Positions 58,594-64,000 of a stretch of DNA of 64,000 bases are shown piece by piece; within the stretch, counting starts at the first letter, position 1; the number at the start of each line of letters is the position of its first letter. The stretch is from positions 1,004,481 to 1,068,480 of the forward strand of contig NW_021167083.1 of NCBI RefSeq assembly GCF_003711515.1. Reading direction: 5' to 3'. Under the pieces are notes generated by a model. That model made no database searches. It was given only the letters and a program-made list of their open reading frames with translations, and was not told where the DNA came from. Made by a program: the position numbers and the translations under genes. Source of the stretch: Sodiomyces alkalinus F11 (taxonomy: Eukaryota; Ascomycota; Sordariomycetes; Glomerellales; Plectosphaerellaceae).

Positions 58594-61500
58594 TCATGAT
58601 GATGACCCCAGGATCCTGCTGTAAGCGTCCTCCACCTCACCAGCCAGCTCCAACAACGAAACGATCACAATCTGATGCGTCAGGTTGGGCAACCGGTCCC
58701 GGTGTAAACCAATCCACTCCAACGGCGGCGTCGCCTCACCCATATCCCGTAACTGCGGCGTCTCGATAATCGGTGGCTCCAACGCCACATAGTCGTATTT
58801 GGACTGCGGCACATTCACCTCGGCCGTGATCTTCTGCTGCCCTTGCTCTTCCTCCCCTTCGGCCTCGGGCATCCCCGTCACTCGGATAGCCGTGAGCGGC
58901 AGCTCCCGGCCCCACGTCTGCTGGAGCGACTTGTTGTGCTTCGCCCACATACCCCGGATGTAGCTGATCCGTGAATAATTCCACCCGACCTCCACCTTGC
59001 CCTCGAAGGCGCTCTTGAAGATGTAGTCGATCCGATGGTTGTCGGGCTTCTGCCACGTCTGCATCACCGCTTGCACTTTCGGTACCTTCAGGATCGTGCC
59101 GCCCCTGGATCCCGTCGCCCTCGACGTCACGTCTTCCACCGATAGCTCGCTCAGCGTCTTGGGGCTCTCGATGTTCCTAACCCCGGCGAGCCCGATGCGC
59201 AGTTGACCCAGCGTCAGGTCCAAGATGCTGTGGATTCGTCTCCGTTCCATGCTTGCCGCAAACCGCGCTTGGGCGCCCAGCGCCTCCAGCTTGAACACCT
59301 GGTGGTCGGAAAAGGTGTTGGGGAAGACTCCCAAGTTCAGCGCCTTCAGTACCACCACGACATCCGTGTCGAGCGATATCGGCGACTTCGCTACCGTGTC
59401 GTCGGCCGGCAGCTGCGGAACGGTCGGCAGCCGTGGCGAAGGGGCCGTGTTGCTGTACGATGTCCGCTTCATGAACTTCTCAATCTCCTTCAGCGACGTC
59501 TCAAAGTTGGCCCGCCTTTCTTGGATCAACTTCTGAATAGCCTGGTAGAGCGCCATGCTCTGAGCCGCTGAATTGGTCGTACAGAACACCTGGACGGCAT
59601 CACCGTCGAGATTGGCAACCAGCCGGTCACCGCTACCTTCCAGCCTTCGTCGGACATTGTACATGATGAACTCCAGGGTAGTGATATCAGCGACGAGGAA
59701 AGCCTGGTAATCAAAGGCCGTCTTAAGTCGGAACTGACTGAAACATATCGACGCCTGGATGAGCGGCGTCTCGTTCAGTGCCGCCTCCCGCTCAGGCCAC
59801 TGGATGGATGTGCGCAGCTGGAAACTCTGCAACGCCACGTAGCCGCTCAGCCTGCCCGTGCAGTCCACGCCAATCTTTTCGAATCCCAGGCACAGGTTCT
59901 GCTCCCAGTCGGACGTTTTCTTGGAAGAGACCCAGAAATCGTTGATGGCGAATGTGGATTTCCCTACGGCCTGGCCGAGGTCCACGCTGACATCGAGGGA
60001 CGCGATAGATATCGTAGCCGTCCAGGGGAACGCCGCCGTCGCCGCGACTTTCTGATACTGCTGGACGAGATGGCCCTGGGATGCTTCGGTGGCCAACTTG
60101 GCCACCGGCGCCGCGGTGCCTTGCCGGAGTTCTTTAGGATACCAGATTTCGCGGAAGAGCAGGAAATCCTGCAGCTGCTTGGCGTTGACTGACATGCTCA
60201 TGGGGCTAACCTTCAGCAGAGCCGATACGCCACTCGTACCGCTGACGTGCTTGCTGTTCATGAGTGAGAGCACGATGGATTTGATTTCAAAGCTCCCGGT
60301 TGATTCCCTCGAGTACACGTGTTGAACCGACGCCTGAAGATTCGTGAAAGTACCTGAAATAGCAAAGAAATTGCCTTGCTCCATGGACCGAATCGTGTTC
60401 GCGGTGAAGTAGACATCGTCGTAGTAGGCCGTCGCTGTCACCCTTGCGATTGGTTGGCAGCTGAGGGAAAACTCCTGGCGACAAATGCGAAGGCCCAGGT
60501 TCAGCTTCAGGCGCCCCAGGACCGCATTCGGGTCTACCGTGAGGATATTATCCTCGTTGCCTGACCTAGCCTTGGGCGGCGGGGGGGAAGACTGCCGACT
60601 TGGCTTCGAGTCGTCGGCCACCACTTCTTTGACGCTGGAGGTCAGCTCCATGATCAGTGGAACGACCGAGGGATATAATGTGTTGCTCGAGGCATCGATC
60701 TTGATTTCGCCAAACAAGGTTGGATCCTCCTGACCGTTGTCCCTGTATTCTATCTTCCAGGCAAGACCCGGACTGCGAAGGACCGTGCTGCTCCCAGATT
60801 CATCTGGATTAAATTGCCCGTATTTCCCGGGCACAGCCTGGTATGAATTCCTCGAGCGACCACGCACGCCGCTTGTCGGTTTCTTCCCCGAGACGTAGAC
60901 CACGGCACCCGCAAAGTCGGCATCGACCAGCAGGGATTCGATCCGCTTCGTGCCTAGGATGCTTGGCCTGGGTGGTGGCGACGATTCTCCAGTCGTGTCT
61001 TTCGTTGCGCCAACATTGGTAGCCCAGTGAGCAGTTGCTTTTTGAACATTGCTGACGGATAGTCTGATGGACTCGTTCAGGTTGGCGGCTGGGATAATGA
61101 AGCCGGACGTCACACGCAAGTCAAGCGACTTCCCGACGGCCTGGAATGCCAGGCGGCGAGTAGTGGCGGCGGACACGTACGCAACATTGAAAACAACCTC
61201 GGGAAGCAAGGCCGAGTGAGGGGACCGTATCCTGAGGTCGTGTCCCGGCGGTACCATCTGCAGTTGGAGATCCTCGATCGACAGGCGAGCCGAATTCGAT
61301 TTACGCGTGCCCAAGCTGATAAGCTTGATAGACAACACCAGGTCTTCCTGACACTCCGACGGGAGCTCCATGCTGTTGCCAACAAACCAGCTGATCTGCG
61401 TGTCCCGAATCTCGAATTGATAGGCAATGGACGACAAGAACGAGTCGATGAAATCAGCTGCATCTGCAGAAGCTTCATCGTTGACGGCAATCCGGGGCCG

Positions 61501-64000
61501 CGACTGTCTGATCTTTCGCAAGTACTCTTGCTCCCGTGAGATGTCCAGATCTTTGATCTTGTCTCCCATGTACCCCGTCACTTCTATGACGGTGGAGACT
61601 GTCTCTGGAGAGAGCTGAACGTCCAAGCCATTGCTCGTGAAGTTGAAAGATCGCTCCTCTGTGCCGGCTGGTGTCTGCTTGGTTCTTGCCGACATGAGAG
61701 CACCGAGGGTGATGCTGCCGCACGACCTCATAGCACCTTCGCTGCCCTTCTGGATGTCGAAGACAATTTGTCTGAAGTTGAGACACAGCTCTGGCTGCGC
61801 AAGACGCGGGCCATCGTGCCCTCTCTGGTTGGCAGCTTGGAAATGTATCCCGTCCAGGCTGAACAGCATGTATGCAGACTGATGCTCTCCCGACTTGAGG
61901 GACGTTTTCCCGAAAACCTCAAGACCAGCTAAGGTCAGATGAGCCGTATAGGCCAGCTTTGGTGCCTCGTTAGAGGGTGCATGAACCTGCTCTTCCGGCT
62001 CTGCTGGCGGTCCAACAATATCATGTAAGTGATCCTGAATGATATGAGCCTGCTGCTGAATTTCACCGAGAGCATTCGAGATCTGTGGTCTGTTGAGTGC
62101 ACCGAGTAAGCTATATACCGCCGACGCGTCAAGTTGAATCAACTCAACCGAGGCGAGAACAGTGACTAGATGTTTCGTAGATCCGATTTGACTGGTAATA
62201 CGACCATTCGTGGGTGGTATCCGCAGGATCGATACACTCTGCTTCCGGCCCTTCGTGTCCACGTGCATCTCGTGGGAGTTTTCCTTGATATCAAAGTCGA
62301 AAATGAGACCTTTGCCAAGGTTCGCAGCCACGGCAGCTCTGGCAACCACGCCTGAGATCCTGTAATTGAGCGACTGCAGAAGAGGCAAGCTTATGGTGTA
62401 CTCGTCCAGGAAAAGGGCAGTATTGAACCTGAGCGAGGAGAGTCGTTGGGCGATACGCGTTTTAGTGCCCCCTGTGGTAGGGGCGGAAGGTAGCTGCTGC
62501 TTGAGCTGGTAGAGCTGAGCCAACTCATCTTTGACCAGTACATCAACAACCTCTAGCAACGCAATGGGGTCTTCGTTCATATCAAGGGTCAGCACTTGGC
62601 TGCTTGCCGTCGACTTGACGGTATGGCAGGACAACGTCTCGAGCTCGGTGAGCTCATGAGACAAAATAATGCTGGGGCCCTGGAGTTGAAAAGAGCCTAA
62701 CAAATCAGAGCGGTGATAAAGCCTGGATGTGACTGCATCACAGCTCAGGACAAAATGCAGTGACTTGTTCTTCGGATCAGCCGACTGCGTAAGCAAAGAG
62801 GCTTTGAGATTCTGGCCCAGCGTCTTGGCGCCCAAGTTAATTGTATCCAGCTCAATGGATCCTCTTCCCAGTCCCAAGACAAAATGGTAGGCCGGCTGTG
62901 GTCTCTTAGGCCTTGTTGTCTCTGGCTTTGGGGCAGATTCAGCCGACTGTGATGGGCGGGCGCCGGCGGTGGTAGACGATTTGTTACTGAGCCGCAAAAT
63001 ATCGGCTGCGAGCTCGCAAAGTTCCCAGTTCAGGTTGATAGCTACTTGTTTGCAGTAGACAGTGACGGTGGTCAGTCCATGCTCGAACTCGGCCCCTTCC
63101 TTCGCTGAACCCTTGGGTGAAGATGGTCGCTGGTCGAGGCGAATAGATAGGTCTCCGAAAAGGACTCGGTTCTGTTTGGAGCCTGGATCTAGCATCATCT
63201 GAACTTCCTTCAGTCTGATAGCTGCCAGAAGCGGGACGTCAGAGGACTCGTTCTTGGTGGCCCTGCGCTCTGCGCCGAAGACTTCTTTCACTAACGACGA
63301 GTTGGCGACATCGTTCAAGTCCCAGCCACGCCACTTCTGGAAGGCAGCAACGGCCTGCTGGCGCCCGTGCGGCATAGCCGGGACAGTGTTCCCCAAGCAC
63401 GAAACCTTTAGTTGGTCACGCGACGTCTCGGAGAGTGTTGACCATATTTGACGGAGGTGGATGCAGAGCTTCCAGGAATCATAGGTCCGCAGATGATCCG
63501 AAACAGAGCGCAAGACGGCGGAAGGACGAGCCAGGAAGGTCGGATCGCTCACATGTTTCCCCTCTCGCAACAATGCCAGAACAAAATATTGCACGAGCCG
63601 ATCGCGATGCGCAAACGTATGCCCCAGTAGATCTCCCAACTCAGTGGCCACCACGCTTGTTCGGTGAACAAGAGTTGCAAGGTAGTCAACTTTTCCGGAT
63701 TTGGTACTACCTCGGATTACATCGATTTCCCCGTCGATGTATACGATGTCTTTAGATCCCATCGACAGCATGGCTCTCTGGAGTTCGAGAAGAACTGCTG
63801 CCCGGGTTTCACGCGTGGCCGAGGATCGTTCCGAGGCCGAAAATACCGCTGACCCAAATCTGAGCATGAGTGACGTCTTCTTCTGCGTGGATGAGCGCTT
63901 TTCTGACGCTTGCAGCTCAGGTACAGACGATGTTGACCGCAGGGCCAGGGAAAGTCGAGACACGGAGGCGTCGTACTGATCTTGTTCATCTTGGGTTAGA
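58594..64000 (-). CDS. CSF1: Csf1-family bridge-like lipid transfer protein, C-terminal part
   Basis: One frame is open from the right window edge to the TGA at 58596-58594, about 1,801 codons, with no intron. The 5' part is outside the window; yeast Csf1 is near 3,000 residues, so roughly half or more is seen. The C-terminus, with IETPQLRDMGEATPPLEW then IGLHRDRLPNLTHQIV and a tail EVEDAYSRILGS, is in my memory typical of Csf1 (animal KIAA1109/Tweek, BLTP1). The rest is a long succession of beta-strand-like segments with few cysteines and no catalytic motif, as expected for a hydrophobic-groove bridge protein at ER contact sites that moves phospholipids and is needed for cold-temperature growth. 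The competing assignment is the Fmp27/Hob branch of the same superfamily. The frame is clean, so the gene looks functional. Confidence 0.8.
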   Translation of the reverse strand, partial: LTQDEQDQYDASVSRLSLALRSTSSVPELQASEKRSSTQKKTSLMLRFGSAVFSASERSSATRETRAAVLLELQRAMLSMGSKDIVYIDGEIDVIRGSTKSGKVDYLATLVHRTSVVATELGDLLGHTFAHRDRLVQYFVLALLREGKHVSDPTFLARPSAVLRSVSDHLRTYDSWKLCIHLRQIWSTLSETSRDQLKVSCLGNTVPAMPHGRQQAVAAFQKWRGWDLNDVANSSLVKEVFGAERRATKNESSDVPLLAAIRLKEVQMMLDPGSKQNRVLFGDLSIRLDQRPSSPKGSAKEGAEFEHGLTTVTVYCKQVAINLNWELCELAADILRLSNKSSTTAGARPSQSAESAPKPETTRPKRPQPAYHFVLGLGRGSIELDTINLGAKTLGQNLKASLLTQSADPKNKSLHFVLSCDAVTSRLYHRSDLLGSFQLQGPSIILSHELTELETLSCHTVKSTASSQVLTLDMNEDPIALLEVVDVLVKDELAQLYQLKQQLPSAPTTGGTKTRIAQRLSSLRFNTALFLDEYTISLPLLQSLNYRISGVVARAAVAANLGKGLIFDFDIKENSHEMHVDTKGRKQSVSILRIPPTNGRITSQIGSTKHLVTVLASVELIQLDASAVYSLLGALNRPQISNALGEIQQQAHIIQDHLHDIVGPPAEPEEQVHAPSNEAPKLAYTAHLTLAGLEVFGKTSLKSGEHQSAYMLFSLDGIHFQAANQRGHDGPRLAQPELCLNFRQIVFDIQKGSEGAMRSCGSITLGALMSARTKQTPAGTEERSFNFTSNGLDVQLSPETVSTVIEVTGYMGDKIKDLDISREQEYLRKIRQSRPRIAVNDEASADAADFIDSFLSSIAYQFEIRDTQISWFVGNSMELPSECQEDLVLSIKLISLGTRKSNSARLSIEDLQLQMVPPGHDLRIRSPHSALLPEVVFNVAYVSAATTRRLAFQAVGKSLDLRVTSGFIIPAANLNESIRLSVSNVQKATAHWATNVGATKDTTGESSPPPRPSILGTKRIESLLVDADFAGAVVYVSGKKPTSGVRGRSRNSYQAVPGKYGQFNPDESGSSTVLRSPGLAWKIEYRDNGQEDPTLFGEIKIDASSNTLYPSVVPLIMELTSSVKEVVADDSKPSRQSSPPPPKARSGNEDNILTVDPNAVLGRLKLNLGLRICRQEFSLSCQPIARVTATAYYDDVYFTANTIRSMEQGNFFAISGTFTNLQASVQHVYSRESTGSFEIKSIVLSLMNSKHVSGTSGVSALLKVSPMSMSVNAKQLQDFLLFREIWYPKELRQGTAAPVAKLATEASQGHLVQQYQKVAATAAFPWTATISIASLDVSVDLGQAVGKSTFAINDFWVSSKKTSDWEQNLCLGFEKIGVDCTGRLSGYVALQSFQLRTSIQWPEREAALNETPLIQASICFSQFRLKTAFDYQAFLVADITTLEFIMYNVRRRLEGSGDRLVANLDGDAVQVFCTTNSAAQSMALYQAIQKLIQERRANFETSLKEIEKFMKRTSYSNTAPSPRLPTVPQLPADDTVAKSPISLDTDVVVVLKALNLGVFPNTFSDHQVFKLEALGAQARFAASMERRRIHSILDLTLGQLRIGLAGVRNIESPKTLSELSVEDVTSRATGSRGGTILKVPKVQAVMQTWQKPDNHRIDYIFKSAFEGKVEVGWNYSRISYIRGMWAKHNKSLQQTWGRELPLTAIRVTGMPEAEGEEEQGQQKITAEVNVPQSKYDYVALEPPIIETPQLRDMGEATPPLEWIGLHRDRLPNLTHQIVIVSLLELAGEVEDAYSRILGSSS

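Overview
The window comes from a filamentous ascomycete (Pezizomycotina, probably Sordariomycetes; inferred). The evidence is short GT-AG introns (about 60-210 nt, one of 442 nt) with CTAAC/CTGAC-like branch sites, GC-rich coding regions, fungal-type versions of eEF2, MTHFR, Csf1 and a delta-9 desaturase, and a 27 kb block carrying the footprint of repeat-induced point mutation (RIP): CpA/TpG almost absent, TpA abundant, and Gln/Trp codons turned into stops.

Layout. 1-1872 (+): C-terminal part of a SNF2-family ATPase with an inserted RING finger, cut by the left edge. 3971-5492 (-): two-exon delta-9 acyl-CoA desaturase fused to cytochrome b5. 7408-18116: a RIP-destroyed ~10.7 kb DNA transposon with 33-bp terminal inverted repeats, a 3-bp target duplication and a Plavaka/CACTA-like transposase relic. 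18284-34436: a RIP-destroyed Helitron (RepHel on the minus strand) split by a complete 9.0 kb Ty3/gypsy chromovirus (20175-29195) with two 352-bp LTRs and a GGTAT duplication. A 167-bp stretch that is not RIP-mutated separates the first transposon from the Helitron.

34785-37921 (-): protein kinase-domain protein with one intron. 39885-40344: a 460-bp fold-back element with ~123-bp inverted repeats and a perfect 8-bp duplication (hAT-type). 43476-44632 (+): a probably broken bZIP/DUF3425 transcription factor. 47279-49220 (+): methylenetetrahydrofolate reductase (MET13 type). 50217-52976 (-): five-exon PWI-like/CCCH/RRM protein of the RBM26/27 (Rmn1) type. 53907-57123 (-): five-exon eEF2. 58594-64000 (-): C-terminal ~1,800 residues of the bridge-like lipid transfer protein Csf1, cut by the right edge.

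The host genes are unrelated housekeeping functions (chromatin/DNA repair, lipid desaturation, one-carbon metabolism, RNA decay, translation, lipid transport) and form no cluster. The remarkable part is the nested, RIP-inactivated transposon island. I found no convincing new defence, biosynthetic or Starship-like system. The least explained pieces are two eroded plus-strand coding stretches, one inside the chromovirus and one inside the Helitron, both opposite to the main genes of their hosts. No tRNA, rRNA or CRISPR was recognised.
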